Assembly: GCA_001897375.1 (NCBI GenBank)
Contig: MKSU01000013.1
Location: 167,518 to 231,517, forward strand
Source of the DNA: Sphingomonas sp. 67-36
Lineage (GTDB): Bacteria > Pseudomonadota > Alphaproteobacteria > Sphingomonadales > Sphingomonadaceae
Direction of reading: 5' to 3'
DNA length: 64,000 nt
Both the position numbers and the translations under genes were made by a program. Each line of letters starts with the position of its first letter. Position 1 is the first letter of the stretch. Shown one piece after another: positions 37,805 through 47,200 of this stretch. The notes below the pieces were generated by a model that saw only the letters and a program-made list of their open reading frames with translations, was not told the DNA's origin and made no database searches.

Positions 37805-39102
37805 ACGCCCTTCCCGGCGGCGCGGCGCCACCCTCGCGAATCGCGACGCTGGACGCGGTGCGCGGGGTCGCCGTGATGGGCATCCTGCTGCTCAACATCG
37901 TCTCCTTCGCGCTGCCCGCTTATGCCTATGTCGACCCCAATTTCGCCGGCGGCGCGAGCGGGGCGAACTGGTGGGCGTGGGCGAGCATCTATGTGCTCGC
38001 CGACGGAAAGATGCGCGGCCTGTTCACCATGCTGTTCGGCGCCTCCACCCTGCTCGTCGCCGAGCGCGCGCTGGCGGGCGGCGCCAGCCCGGCGCGGGTG
38101 CATCATGCCCGGATGACGAGCCTGTTCGCGATCGGGCTGGTCCATGCGTATCTGATCTGGGCGGGAGACATCTTGACGCTCTACGCGGTGTGCGGCGCGC
38201 TGCTGTTCGCAGTGTGGCGCTGGCCGGCGCGGCTGCTGGCCGGCGCGGCGGCGGCGCTGCTGATGTGGCAGCTCGCGGTCGGCGTGCTCGGCTATATCGA
38301 CACGCAAAGGTTCGAGGCGATCGCCGCCGCGCCGAATGCGAGCGAGGCGGTGCGGGCGCGATGGGCGAACTATCGTGCTGCGCTGGTGCCGCCGCATCCG
38401 CCGGCCGCGCGCGAAATCGCCATCTATCGCGGCGGCTGGCGCGAGATCGCCCCGGCCCGCGCGCGCGAGGCGGCCTTTCTCGAAACGCGGGTGATGCCGG
38501 GGATGCTGCCCGAAACGCTCGGGCTGATGCTGCTCGGCATGGCGCTGTTCCGCGCCGGTTTCTTCTCCGGCGCATGGCCACGCCGCGCTTATTGGGGCGT
38601 GGCGATCGGCGGCTATGCGCTCACTGCCCCGCCTTATGCCGCGCTGGCGCTGTGGCTGACGCGCGCGCGGTTCGACCCGATCGTGCTGATCCTCACCGAG
38701 CCGCTGCATCTCGTGCTGCTGCGGCCATGGATGACGCTGGCCCATGCCTCGCTCGTCGTCCTGCTCGTCACCTCGGGGCGTGTGCGATGGCTGACCGCGC
38801 GGATCGCCGCCGTCGGGCGGATAGCGTTCAGCAACTATCTCGGCACCAGCATCGTCTGCACCCTGTTGTTCTACGGCTATGGGCTGGGCTGGTTCGGACG
38901 GCTGGAGCGGTGGCAGCTCTATCCGGTGGTGCTCGCGGTCTGGGCGCTGATGCTGCTGTGGTCGAAACCGTGGTTGGACCGATTCGCTTATGGCCCGTGC
39001 GAATGGCTCTGGCGCAGCATCGCGCGCGCCAAATGGCAACCGATGCGGCGATCGCGTAATTGCGAACCATCCGCAAAAGCACTTGCGAGCGCATCGCAGT
39101 AA
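37801..39102 (+). CDS. DUF418-family membrane protein
   Basis: A 433-residue polytopic membrane protein of the DUF418 (YeiB-like) family. The N-terminal hallmark RIATLDAVRGVAVMGILLLN is followed by GLFTMLFGAS and, in the C-terminal DUF418 half, GRIAFSNYLGTSIVCTLLFY. About ten helices. The family is thought to be transport-related but uncharacterised. The GTG start is set by the 4-bp overlap with the upstream gene. The last 35 residues are polar and not family-like, probably a tail. Confidence 0.85.
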   Translation: MNALPGGAAPPSRIATLDAVRGVAVMGILLLNIVSFALPAYAYVDPNFAGGASGANWWAWASIYVLADGKMRGLFTMLFGASTLLVAERALAGGASPARVHHARMTSLFAIGLVHAYLIWAGDILTLYAVCGALLFAVWRWPARLLAGAAAALLMWQLAVGVLGYIDTQRFEAIAAAPNASEAVRARWANYRAALVPPHPPAAREIAIYRGGWREIAPARAREAAFLETRVMPGMLPETLGLMLLGMALFRAGFFSGAWPRRAYWGVAIGGYALTAPPYAALALWLTRARFDPIVLILTEPLHLVLLRPWMTLAHASLVVLLVTSGRVRWLTARIAAVGRIAFSNYLGTSIVCTLLFYGYGLGWFGRLERWQLYPVVLAVWALMLLWSKPWLDRFAYGPCEWLWRSIARAKWQPMRRSRNCEPSAKALASASQ

Positions 39103-39136
39103 CGATAGAGGATTCGGCAGAGCCAGGGAGAGCCGC

Positions 39137-39307
39137 ATGGTCGTCTGCGTGTGCAATGCCATTCGTGAAGCGGAAGTGCGCGAAGCTGCGCGCGCCGGAT
39201 CGAAGACGACCTGCCAGGCTTATCGCTCGCTCGGCCGCCAGCCGAAATGCGGCCAGTGCGTGACGTATGCGCGATCCATTATCGATCAGGAACGCGCTGC
39301 TGCGTAA
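39137..39307 (+). CDS. bfd: Bacterioferritin-associated ferredoxin
   Basis: A 56-residue BFD-type [2Fe-2S] protein. The four cluster cysteines are Cys4 and Cys6 in VVCVCNAIRE and Cys38 and Cys41 in PKCGQC. It reduces and mobilises the iron stored in bacterioferritin, whose gene lies 100 bp downstream. GGGAGAG precedes the ATG. A short GCGGA/TCCGC hairpin with T-run after the stop (39328-39346) could attenuate transcription into bfr. Confidence 0.93.
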   Translation: MVVCVCNAIREAEVREAARAGSKTTCQAYRSLGRQPKCGQCVTYARSIIDQERAAA

Positions 39308-39407
39308 CAGTCGCAGCAAGAAAAACCGCGGAAATCCGCCATTTTTCCGGTTGCCGCGGCCATCCACCGCGCGGTAGAATACATGCTTCAACCGGAGACA
39401 TGAAGAA

Positions 39408-39887
39408 ATGAAGGGCGACCCGCGCGTCATCGAACTGCTCAACGAGACGCTGAAGAATGAGCTGACCGCGATCAATCAATATTGGTTGCACCACCGCCTG
39501 CTGGACCATTGGGGCGTGAAGAAGCTCGCCGCGTTCGAGCGTCACGAATCGATCGACGAGATGAAGCACGCCGACTGGCTGGCGGAGCGCATCCTGTTCC
39601 TCGACGGGCTGCCCAATTTCCAGCTTCTCGGGCGGCTGCGCATCGGCGAGTCGGTGGAGGAAGTGCTGAAGGCCGATCTGGCGCTCGAGTTGGAGGCGGT
39701 GGCCCAGCTCAAGGGCGCGGTCGCGCATTGCGAGGAAGTGAAGGACTACGTCAGCCGCGACCTGTTCACCAAAATTCTCGAAAGCGAGGAGGAGCATGTC
39801 GACACGCTGGAGCGCCAGTTCGACATGATCGAACGAATGGGCTTGCAGAATTACATCCAGCTCAACGCCAAGAGCGAGGACGAGTAA
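39408..39887 (+). CDS. bfr: Bacterioferritin
   Basis: A 159-residue iron-storage protein forming a 24-mer. Ferroxidase ligands are present (Glu18 and Tyr25 in KNELTAINQYW, Glu51 and His54 in IDEMKHAD, Glu94, and Glu127/His130 in ESEEEHVD), and Met52 for heme is conserved in EMKHAD. GGAGA precedes the ATG. Paired with bfd. Confidence 0.96.
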   Translation: MKGDPRVIELLNETLKNELTAINQYWLHHRLLDHWGVKKLAAFERHESIDEMKHADWLAERILFLDGLPNFQLLGRLRIGESVEEVLKADLALELEAVAQLKGAVAHCEEVKDYVSRDLFTKILESEEEHVDTLERQFDMIERMGLQNYIQLNAKSEDE

Positions 39888-39926
39888 CGGGTTGCGCCGC
39901 GTCCTGCCCCAACGGGCGGCGCGGCG

Positions 39927-40358
39927 TCATGCCTGGCCGAAGCCTCCCGGAGCCGGGCGGCGGCCGAAGGCGAGAGGGCGGCGCTCCGCCAGCGGGTTCG
40001 TCTCCCGCTCCAGCAGCGCCAGCGTCTGCTCGAACAGCGGACGCAATTTCACGATATCCTCGATCAGGTCAGTCGGCGCGTCGCGCGTCTCGACGCAATA
40101 GCGCGCGGCCAGTTCGATCGATTCGGCAAGCGCGGCGAGCGGCTCCGCCCCGAACTGAAGGGATTCGCCCTTCAGCGTATGTGCGGGGATCACCATCGCG
40201 GCGGCATTCTGCGCCTGCGCCGCTTCCTCGATCGCGGCGAGCGACTTCACGCCGTCTTCGCGGAAATAGCCCAGGATGCGGATGAAGCCCGCGCCCAGCT
40301 CCGTGCGGGCACGCGCGAAAACATTCCAGTCGATCAGCGTGGAGCCCTCGAACGACAC
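39927..40358 (-). CDS. Histidine phosphotransfer (Hpt) domain protein
   Basis: A 143-residue single-domain phosphorelay protein. The phosphorylated His60 and Lys63 lie in IPAHTLKGESLQFGA, as in free-standing Hpt proteins; flanking helices complete the four-helix bundle. The C-terminal 20 residues are basic and probably disordered. The start is GTG 40358 after GGAGACAGGG. No sensor kinase or receiver is nearby. A partial CtrA-like box lies upstream at 40427-40441. Converges with bfr. Confidence 0.85.
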   Translation of the reverse strand: MSFEGSTLIDWNVFARARTELGAGFIRILGYFREDGVKSLAAIEEAAQAQNAAAMVIPAHTLKGESLQFGAEPLAALAESIELAARYCVETRDAPTDLIEDIVKLRPLFEQTLALLERETNPLAERRPLAFGRRPAPGGFGQA

Positions 40359-40426
40359 CCCTGTCTCCCTCCGTATCCGCGTTGCGGCGTCCGATGCGAC
40401 ATCTAACCGAAGATCGTAAACACGGG

Positions 40427-40441
40427 GTAACGATGGGTTAG
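40427..40441 (-). promoter_or_regulatory. Partial CtrA-like box upstream of the Hpt gene
   Basis: On the minus strand CTAA, 7 bp, TTAC matches six of eight positions of TTAA-N7-TTAA, the CtrA cell-cycle regulator site of alphaproteobacteria. A weak single match. Confidence 0.25.
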
Positions 40442-40475
40442 CGTGGGGAAACCTTTGCGCGACAGGGTCCTGTCC

Positions 40476-41846
40476 TCACCCCTTGTTTTGCGCGAACGGA
40501 TTGCGCGACGCGCGAAGCGTCAGGCGCACCGGCACCGCCCCGAAACCGAGATCGCGGCGCAGGCTGTTCATCAGATAACGCTCGTAGCTGGCGGGGAGCT
40601 GATCGACGCGCGTGCCGAAGATGACGAAGCTCGGCGGCCGCGATTTCACCTGCGTCACATAACGCATCTTGATGCGCTTGCCGCCGGGCGCGGGCGGAGG
40701 ATTGGCCTCGATCGCGCGCTCGAACCAACGGTTCAGCTCGCCGGTCGGCACACGGCGAGACCAGGCGGCGCGCGTCTCGAACGCGGCAGCGAGAAGCTGG
40801 TCGATGCCCTTGCCCGTCACCGCCGAAACGGTGAGCAGCGGCACGCCCTTCACCTGGCTGAGGCCGTCCTCCAGCGCCTTGCGCACGCCGTTGAACAGCG
40901 ACGAGGGATCGGCCGCGACATCCCATTTGTTGAGCGCGATCAGCAGCGCGCGTCCCTCCGACAACACCTTGTCGGCGATGCGCAGATCCTGCGCCTCCAG
41001 CCCCAGCGTCGCGTCGAGCAGCAGCACCACCACCTCGGCGAAATCGACCGCGTGAAGCGCGTCGGCGACCGAGAGCTTCTCCAGCTTGTCCTGCACCTTG
41101 GCGCGCTTGCGCATTCCGGCGGTGTCGATCAGCCGCACCGCGCGCGGACCGGCGGGGCCGTTCCACGTCCAGTCGATCGCGATCGAATCGCGCGTGATGC
41201 CGGCTTCCGGTCCGGTGATCATGCGATCCTCGCCAAGCATCCGGTTGACGAGGGTCGACTTGCCGGCATTAGGGCGGCCGACGATGGCGAGCTTCAGCGG
41301 CGCGTCGTCCGCTTCCTCATCCTCCTCCGCGACCGTTTCCTCCTCCGCGCGCTCGAGATGCGGCAGCAGCGCCTCGAACAAGTCCGCGACGCCCTCGCCA
41401 TGCTCGGCCGAAAGCTGCACCGGATCGCCAAAGCCGAGCGCGAGGGATTCGAGCACGCCCTGCTCGCCCGAGCGTCCCTCCGCCTTGTTCGCGACGAGGA
41501 TGATCGGCGTGGTCGATCCGCGCAGCCAGCGGGCGATCTCCTCGTCCAGCGGCACGATCCCGGCGCGCGAGTCGATCAGGAATAGCGCGACATCGGCTGT
41601 CTTGACCGCCGCCTCGGTCTGCCGGCGCATCCGGCCGGGGAGCGTATCGGGGTCATGGTCCTCATAGCCGGCGGTATCGACGACACGGAAATCGAGGCCG
41701 AGCAGATGCGCATCGCCCTCGCGCCGGTCGCGTGTGACGCCGGGACGGTCGTCCACCAACGCCAGCTTCTTGCCGACGAGGCGGTTGAACAGGGTCGATT
41801 TGCCGACATTGGGTCGGCCGACGATCGCGACGATGGGAAGCGGCAT
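40476..41846 (-). CDS. der: Ribosome biogenesis GTPase Der (EngA)
   Basis: A 456-residue double-GTPase for 50S subunit assembly. The first G domain begins VAIVGRPNVGKSTLFNRL, the second has LAIVGRPNAGKSTLVNRML, each followed by its DTAG and NKxD (VANKAE; ALNKWDV) motifs; a KH-like domain ends the protein. An acidic insert (EEETVAEEDEEADD) lies between them. ATG 41846 is chosen as the family start; a longer version from 41891 lacks similarity. Downstream of bamB, the conserved bamB-der order. Confidence 0.96.
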   Translation of the reverse strand: MPLPIVAIVGRPNVGKSTLFNRLVGKKLALVDDRPGVTRDRREGDAHLLGLDFRVVDTAGYEDHDPDTLPGRMRRQTEAAVKTADVALFLIDSRAGIVPLDEEIARWLRGSTTPIILVANKAEGRSGEQGVLESLALGFGDPVQLSAEHGEGVADLFEALLPHLERAEEETVAEEDEEADDAPLKLAIVGRPNAGKSTLVNRMLGEDRMITGPEAGITRDSIAIDWTWNGPAGPRAVRLIDTAGMRKRAKVQDKLEKLSVADALHAVDFAEVVVLLLDATLGLEAQDLRIADKVLSEGRALLIALNKWDVAADPSSLFNGVRKALEDGLSQVKGVPLLTVSAVTGKGIDQLLAAAFETRAAWSRRVPTGELNRWFERAIEANPPPAPGGKRIKMRYVTQVKSRPPSFVIFGTRVDQLPASYERYLMNSLRRDLGFGAVPVRLTLRASRNPFAQNKG

Positions 41847-41894
41847 CGCGGCGCAATAGCCGCAATGCGCGCGCCCGTCACCTATGGGCAATCA

Positions 41895-43220
41895 TCACCG
41901 ATAGGCGGTGATGTGCCCCTTCTGGTCGAGGACATAGAGTGTCGAGTTCGCCACCACCGGCGGCAGGCTCAATTCCGCGCCCTGCCGGATCGTGGTGGCG
42001 ACCTTGCCGTCGGTCGGGGAAATGCCGACGATCTCGCCGCGCGTGTTGGTCAGCCACAATTTGTCGCCTGCCAGCACCGGCCCGAACCACACATAGGCGC
42101 CGGATTTCTTCTTCACGTTCTTGTAGCCGCGAAGCTGCGAGATCCAGCGCACCTTGCCGTTGGCGCGCGACAGGCAGATCAGCCGCGCGTCGTCGGTGAT
42201 GACGAACAGCCACTCACCCGCCAGCCACGGCGTGGAGGTGCCGGCGAGATTCTGCTCCCACAGGCGCTGGCCGGTGGAAATCTCCAGCGCGACCATGCGG
42301 CCGCCCTGCCCGACCGCATAGGCGCGGCCATCGGCGATCACCGGATCGGCATCGATATCCGCAAGGCTGGAAACCGAGGTGGAGATCGAGGTGCGCGACA
42401 GCGCATCCTGCCATAAGGTCCGCCCGTTCTCGTAGCGATAGGCGCTGAGCTCGCCCGATGAGAAGCCCGCGATCACCGTGCCCGAGGCCACCGCCGGCGC
42501 GGCGACGCCGAACACGCCCTGCGATTCGAGGCTGCCGGATTCGGCCCAGATGACCTTGCCGTCCGCCTCTCCCAGCGCGAAAAGCTGGTTGTCCTGGCTC
42601 AGCACATAGACCTGGCCGCCGGCGACGGTCGGCGCGCCGCGCAGCGGGCCGCCCGGCTTGGCTCGCCACACGATTGCGCCGTCCGTCGCGTTCAGCGCCA
42701 CCACGTCACCAAGCCCGTCGGTCGCGAAAACCTTGCCGTCGTCATAGGAGACGCCACCGCCGAAGCGCGCCGCGCTGTTCTTCTTGCCGGTGGCGAGCCG
42801 CGCGGTCCACAGTGCCGCGCCGGTATCGGCGCGGAAGGCATGGACCACGGCATCGACATCGACCGCGAACAGCTTGCCCTCGGCCACTACCGGCGCGGCG
42901 CCCAGCCGCTGCCGGTTCGATCCGCCGTCGATCCGCGCGCTCCATACCCGCGTCGGCGAGGCACCGAGCGCGAGATTGCCCATATTCTTCGCCGCATTGC
43001 CGCCCGGCTGCGCCCAGGCGTCGTTCGCCGTCGCCGGCGGCAAGGTGACGACGACGCCGGACAGCGACGGATCGACCGCCGCGCCGTTTTCCGAAACAAG
43101 GATGGGAATACGCTCGCCCAGCGTCGGCGTCTTCCTCGGGCCGTGGCCCTTGAATATGCCGCAGCCGCTCAAGCCGACGAGCGCGGCGATCACCAGCGGC
43201 GCAGCCAGAACCTTCTTCAT
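41895..43220 (-). CDS. bamB: BamB-like PQQ beta-propeller lipoprotein
   Basis: A 441-residue outer-membrane assembly lipoprotein. Lipobox LVGLSGC with Cys20; then an eight-bladed propeller of about 45-residue repeats with AxxW-type ends (GAALWTARLATG, GAIVWRAKPGG, GKVIWAESGS, GKVRWISQLRG). It scaffolds BamA. Its ATG overlaps the stop of the upstream TPR gene (TAATG). Located between a YfgM-like gene and der, exactly the yfgM-bamB-der order known from E. coli. Confidence 0.93.
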   Translation of the reverse strand: MKKVLAAPLVIAALVGLSGCGIFKGHGPRKTPTLGERIPILVSENGAAVDPSLSGVVVTLPPATANDAWAQPGGNAAKNMGNLALGASPTRVWSARIDGGSNRQRLGAAPVVAEGKLFAVDVDAVVHAFRADTGAALWTARLATGKKNSAARFGGGVSYDDGKVFATDGLGDVVALNATDGAIVWRAKPGGPLRGAPTVAGGQVYVLSQDNQLFALGEADGKVIWAESGSLESQGVFGVAAPAVASGTVIAGFSSGELSAYRYENGRTLWQDALSRTSISTSVSSLADIDADPVIADGRAYAVGQGGRMVALEISTGQRLWEQNLAGTSTPWLAGEWLFVITDDARLICLSRANGKVRWISQLRGYKNVKKKSGAYVWFGPVLAGDKLWLTNTRGEIVGISPTDGKVATTIRQGAELSLPPVVANSTLYVLDQKGHITAYR

Positions 43221-43942
43221 TACTGCTTGGCCTTCTCGTTGCCGCCCGTCTCGCCGTTGCCCGTGCCGCCGGTCGCGCCGGCGTTCAATACCCCGGCCAT
43301 CTGAACCGCGCGTTGACGGATCGACGGCGGCACCTGCTCCGATGCCGCGATCTGGCCGAAGAGCTGCCCCGCGAGATCGCGCCGCCCCTGCTTCAGATAG
43401 GCGATCGCGACCAGTTCGCTCGCGCTACCGAAATAGGGATTGCCGGCGATCGCCAGCCCGCGCAGCCGGCTGACGACGACATCGGGCTTGAGCGCGTCGA
43501 ACTCGGCACTGGTCTGGCGGATCAACGCGAGATCGCGGAACGGCTTGGCCATCGACTGATCGCCCGCGACCGCCGCGAATTGCTGCGCCGCGCCCTTCAG
43601 GTCGTTCTTGCGGAGTGCGATATCTGCCTGGGTGAAACGGGCCGCCGCGCGATAGCCGTCGGACCTGGACTGCGCCAACTCCGCCAGCGTCTTGGCAGAG
43701 GCATCGGGCTTGCCCGCGCCGAGATCGTCGAACGCGGTCTGGAGCTGCTCGCCCTGCCGCTCGGCCGCCTTGCCCTGCTGGTTCTGCCAGAACAGGAATC
43801 CCGCGAACGCCCCCAGCCCGAGGACGATCGCCGCGATCAGCCACCGGCCGTACCGCCGCCAGAAATCGAGCGCCTGATCCCGGCGCAGCTCGTCATCGAC
43901 TTCACGCAGGAACGCTTCATTGCTTTGCGGCGTCAGGGCCAA
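43220..43942 (-). CDS. YfgM-like tetratricopeptide membrane protein
   Basis: A 240-residue protein with a short cytoplasmic N-terminus, one membrane helix (WLIAAIVLGLGAFAGFLFW) and periplasmic TPR-like repeats (residues about 60-215). Size, topology and position before bamB and der match YfgM, an accessory factor of the Sec translocon and periplasmic chaperone network. The start codon appears to be TTG 43942 after CCGGAG. A Gly/Asn tail ends the protein. Confidence 0.85.
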   Translation of the reverse strand: MALTPQSNEAFLREVDDELRRDQALDFWRRYGRWLIAAIVLGLGAFAGFLFWQNQQGKAAERQGEQLQTAFDDLGAGKPDASAKTLAELAQSRSDGYRAAARFTQADIALRKNDLKGAAQQFAAVAGDQSMAKPFRDLALIRQTSAEFDALKPDVVVSRLRGLAIAGNPYFGSASELVAIAYLKQGRRDLAGQLFGQIAASEQVPPSIRQRAVQMAGVLNAGATGGTGNGETGGNEKAKQ

Positions 43943-44009
43943 GGCGAACTCCGGATACTGGAAAAGCGCGTCTGTTTAGCGATGCGCCGGGAGAAACGGA
44001 AGCGGCTTG

Positions 44010-44867
44010 CTATTTCGGCTGATAGGTCTGCGCCGGGCCGGGGAAAACGCGCGAGCGGACCTCCCCCGCATAGGCCTCGGCGCAGCCCGAGACGAAGCTC
44101 GCCATGTCGCCGTAACGCTTCACGAAACGCGGCGTGCGCTCGAACAGGCCGAGCATGTCCTCCGCCACCAGCACCTGCCCGTCGCAATGCGCCGACGCGC
44201 CGATGCCGATCGTCACGCATTCCACCGTGCGGGTCAGCTCGATCGCGATCGGCTCGACCACGCCCTCCACCACCATCGCGAACGCGCCGGCACGATCGAT
44301 CGCCTGGCCGTCGTCGATGATCTTCGCCGCTTCCTCCTGCGTCCGTCCGCGCGCGCCATAGCCGCCGAGCATGTTCACCGCCTGCGGCGTCAGCCCGACA
44401 TGGCCCATCACCGGAATGCCGCGATCGACGAGGAACCTGACGGTCGGCGCCATCGCCTCTCCCCCCTCCAGCTTCACCGCCGCCGCGCCAGTCTGCTTGA
44501 GCAGCCACGCGGCGCTCTCGAACGCCTTTTCGGGCGACGCCTCATAGCTGCCGAACGGCATGTCGATCACCACCATCGCGTGATAGCTGCCGCGCACCAC
44601 CGCCGCGCCGTGCGCCGCCATCATTTCCAGCGTCACGGGGACGGTGGACGGCAGACCGTAGATCACCTGCCCCAGGCTGTCGCCGACCAGCAGCAGATCG
44701 CAATGCGGATCGAACAATTGCGCGTTGCGCACCGTATAGGCGGTGAGCATCACCAGCGGTTCCCCCCCCTTGCGCTTGCGCACGGCGGGGACGGTGACGC
44801 GCTTCATCGGCGCCGAGACCGGCGTCGCCCGGCTGGTGGAGCTGTCGATCGTGAAGGTCGTGGACAT
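44010..44867 (-). CDS. panB: 3-methyl-2-oxobutanoate hydroxymethyltransferase
   Basis: A 285-residue first enzyme of pantothenate synthesis, using methylene-tetrahydrofolate and Mg2+. Family motifs are [26 protein letters not shown] (metal Asp), [18 protein letters not shown] and [19 protein letters not shown] 44867 starts the usual N-terminus plus about 20 extra residues; the ribosome site is weak. It is 67 bp upstream of the yfgM-like gene on the same strand. Confidence 0.96.
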   Translation of the reverse strand: MSTTFTIDSSTSRATPVSAPMKRVTVPAVRKRKGGEPLVMLTAYTVRNAQLFDPHCDLLLVGDSLGQVIYGLPSTVPVTLEMMAAHGAAVVRGSYHAMVVIDMPFGSYEASPEKAFESAAWLLKQTGAAAVKLEGGEAMAPTVRFLVDRGIPVMGHVGLTPQAVNMLGGYGARGRTQEEAAKIIDDGQAIDRAGAFAMVVEGVVEPIAIELTRTVECVTIGIGASAHCDGQVLVAEDMLGLFERTPRFVKRYGDMASFVSGCAEAYAGEVRSRVFPGPAQTYQPK

Positions 44868-44913
44868 GGGCGGCAGGCTTAGAGGTTCATCAGCCGCAAC
44901 GCCAGCCCGCGTG

Positions 44914-45366
44914 CTACCGCACCCAGCGCCCGCGCCGCACCCAGCCCTTGCGAATCGCCACCCCGGCAAGCCATAGCTCGAACAGCGCCACCGCGACGAT
45001 CGCCAGCGGGAAATAGACCACCCACAGGCCCTTGCTGACGATGATGTCGGTGCTCGCGAACAGGTAGCCGAACTGGACGATCACCGCGACGAGCGACACG
45101 ACGAACAGCGGGCGCGCCACCGCCTTGCCGAGCAGCAGCGCCACCGCGCCCGCAAATCCGCTGCCCACCGCGAGCGCATAGACCCAATTGTACCAGCCGG
45201 GCATCGCGGCATAGAGCGCGCGATCATAAGCGGTGGCGTCGCCCATCGCATCGGCGCCGAGGCGGAATTGCTGGACGCACGCGAAAACGCCTACTGCGCC
45301 CCACACGACCAGCAAAAGGGCGGCGATGCGGAACCACAAGGGCACGCGCGTCGCAAACTGGCTCAT
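44914..45366 (-). CDS. Hypothetical membrane protein
   Basis: A 150-residue protein with four hydrophobic helices ([72 protein letters not shown]) and a basic C-terminus. No family recognised by motif, though the layout is common in sphingomonads. Located 46 bp upstream of panB. Confidence 0.75.
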   Translation of the reverse strand: MSQFATRVPLWFRIAALLLVVWGAVGVFACVQQFRLGADAMGDATAYDRALYAAMPGWYNWVYALAVGSGFAGAVALLLGKAVARPLFVVSLVAVIVQFGYLFASTDIIVSKGLWVVYFPLAIVAVALFELWLAGVAIRKGWVRRGRWVR

Positions 45367-45412
45367 CCGTCTTCCCCCATGTCCGGGACGGAATGTGCGC
45401 CGTAACTATCCG

Positions 45413-45754
45413 TTACACAAGCGTTTCATATTGCGCGGCATCGAAGCCGACGAGCAACGTGTCGCCCGTCGTCGCCACCGGGCGTTTGATTGCCGAAGGA
45501 TTGGCGAGCATCAGCCCGATCGCCTTTTCCGCATCGAGACCCACCTTCGCCTCCTCCGGCAGCTTGCGAAAGGTGGTGCCGGCGCGGTTGAGCAGCTTCT
45601 CCCACCCAAGCCGCGCCACCCAATCGCGCAGCGCCGCCTCGTCCACGCCGGCCTTCTTATAATCGTGGAAAGCGTAAGCGACGCCGCGCTGGTCGAGCCA
45701 CGCGCGCGCCTTCTTCACCGTGTCGCAATTGGGGATGCCGTAGAGTGTGATCAT
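45413..45754 (-). CDS. ArsC/Spx-family thioredoxin-fold protein (YffB-like)
   Basis: A 113-residue ArsC-like protein. It begins MITLYGIPNCDTVKKA, with a single Cys10 rather than CxxC, and carries IKRPVATTGD; this pattern marks the Spx/MgsR/YffB group rather than true arsenate reductase. Probably glutathione-dependent, role unknown. Six bp after the GNAT gene, likely cotranscribed. Confidence 0.85.
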   Translation of the reverse strand: MITLYGIPNCDTVKKARAWLDQRGVAYAFHDYKKAGVDEAALRDWVARLGWEKLLNRAGTTFRKLPEEAKVGLDAEKAIGLMLANPSAIKRPVATTGDTLLVGFDAAQYETLV

Positions 45755-45760
45755 GCTCCT

Positions 45761-46168
45761 TCAATCCAGGAAACGGCCGAGCACCGCAACCGGCTGATCG
45801 ACAAAACCCAGCGCGCGATAGAAGGCCAGCGCCTCCTCGTTGCCCGTGCGCACCATCAGTTGCAGCTTCGGCGCGCCGCGTTCACGCAGCCATGCCTCGG
45901 CCGCATCCATCAGCGCGCGGCCCAGCCCCGCGCGACGCGCGTCCGGCGCGACGGCGAGATAGTAAACCCAGCCGCGATGCCCGTCATGCCCCGCCATCAC
46001 GCTGCCGGCGACCGCCCCATCGCGCCGCGCGACGAGAATGGTCGAGGCGGGGCCGGCGAGCGCCCGCGCGATGTCGCGCGTCGGCGGGTTCCACGGGCGG
46101 GTCAGCCCGCAGGCTTCCCACAGAGCGACAAGCGCGGCCGTATCGGCGAGAGAAGCCTCCGCAATCAT
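45761..46168 (-). CDS. GNAT-family N-acetyltransferase
   Basis: A 135-residue single GNAT domain. The acetyl-CoA site is YYLAVAPDARRAGLGRALM, the usual R-x-x-G-x-G/A loop, followed by LQLMVRTGNEEALAFYRALGF. Closest by motif to the small YpeA-like acetyltransferases. The acceptor is unknown. Confidence 0.85.
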   Translation of the reverse strand: MIAEASLADTAALVALWEACGLTRPWNPPTRDIARALAGPASTILVARRDGAVAGSVMAGHDGHRGWVYYLAVAPDARRAGLGRALMDAAEAWLRERGAPKLQLMVRTGNEEALAFYRALGFVDQPVAVLGRFLD

Positions 46169-46181
46169 CCCGTTCCCTTCA

Positions 46182-47156
46182 CTACCCGGACACTACCGTT
46201 CGCGCAGACAGGAAGCGAGGCAGCGATAACGCCGGGAGCCGCACGGCATGTCCCGCTTCGCCATGCAGCCGCAGCGACAGCGCCAGCATGACGGCGCCGA
46301 TCACGCCGCCCGCGATCAGGTCGACCGCATAATGCCCTCCGACCGTCAGGGCGGATACGAACATCAGGGCGTTGAGCACCACCAGCGGCATCGCCCAGCG
46401 CCCGAGCCATCCGAACGCGCAGGCGAGGATGACCGCATCGGCCGCGTGCATGCTCGGGAAAGTGACCATGACAGTGACGACGGAAAAATCGAATGTCCGC
46501 ACCGTGCCGTCCCGCGCGCCGTTCAGGACATCCACGAATTCATAGGGAAATGGCGGATTCCCGTAAGCGGGCATAAGCGCGATAAAGGCGATACATACGA
46601 AGGCCGTTGCGACAAGGGCGGTAAGAACCGCCCAGGCGCGCGCACGTTCGCCCGAAAGGATCAAAGCCGCCAGCAGGATGCCGGGCGTGAATTTCAAGCT
46701 GTTGTAGATCCACGCCCATATGAACTTGATCCTGCCCGACGCCATCAACAGGTCTACCGTGCGCGCTCTGTCCAGCGCGAGAAACTCCCGATCCATTCGC
46801 GCCAGCATCCCGTCCGCGATCGGCGCGTTGAACGATGCGACGACGATCGAATAAAAGGCGAAGACGACACCGGCCAGCGGCAGCAACGCCGATTGTTCGA
46901 GCAGATCCGCGATCTTCACGAAACCGATCCACCTCACCGTATAGACGAATGCAAGCACCACGCCGGCGGATTGCAGCACGTCCGCAAGCATGGCGGGGTC
47001 ATAATCGAACCGGCCGGTCGCCACGGCGCACGCGGCGATGCCGGCGCCGAGCAAGCACAGTCCATAGACGGGAAGCGCGTGGCACTCGAACAGATTCCGG
47101 GACTTTGAAAAATGCGCGAGAGCGCGGCCAGCGCGCCGCAAGGTTGCCCGATCCAT
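46182..47156 (-). CDS. PAP2-superfamily membrane protein, inositol phosphotransferase-like
   Basis: A 324-residue polytopic membrane protein with seven to eight helices. The C-terminal half has VTFPSMHAADAVILAC and VGGHYAVDLIAGGVIG, the SxxH and GxHxxxD elements of PAP2 phosphatases arranged as in the Aur1/inositol-phosphorylceramide-synthase-like PAP2_3 group. Its segment MPAYGNPPFPYEF also fits that group. Sphingomonads make sphingolipids, so a phospho-head-group transfer role is possible but not proven. ATG 47156 is used; GTG 47168 is an alternative. Confidence 0.78.
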   Translation of the reverse strand: MDRATLRRAGRALAHFSKSRNLFECHALPVYGLCLLGAGIAACAVATGRFDYDPAMLADVLQSAGVVLAFVYTVRWIGFVKIADLLEQSALLPLAGVVFAFYSIVVASFNAPIADGMLARMDREFLALDRARTVDLLMASGRIKFIWAWIYNSLKFTPGILLAALILSGERARAWAVLTALVATAFVCIAFIALMPAYGNPPFPYEFVDVLNGARDGTVRTFDFSVVTVMVTFPSMHAADAVILACAFGWLGRWAMPLVVLNALMFVSALTVGGHYAVDLIAGGVIGAVMLALSLRLHGEAGHAVRLPALSLPRFLSARTVVSG

Positions 47157-47200
47157 TGCCGGCAGCACGGGCCAGCCGCCTTAATTCGCGGTAAAGGGTG

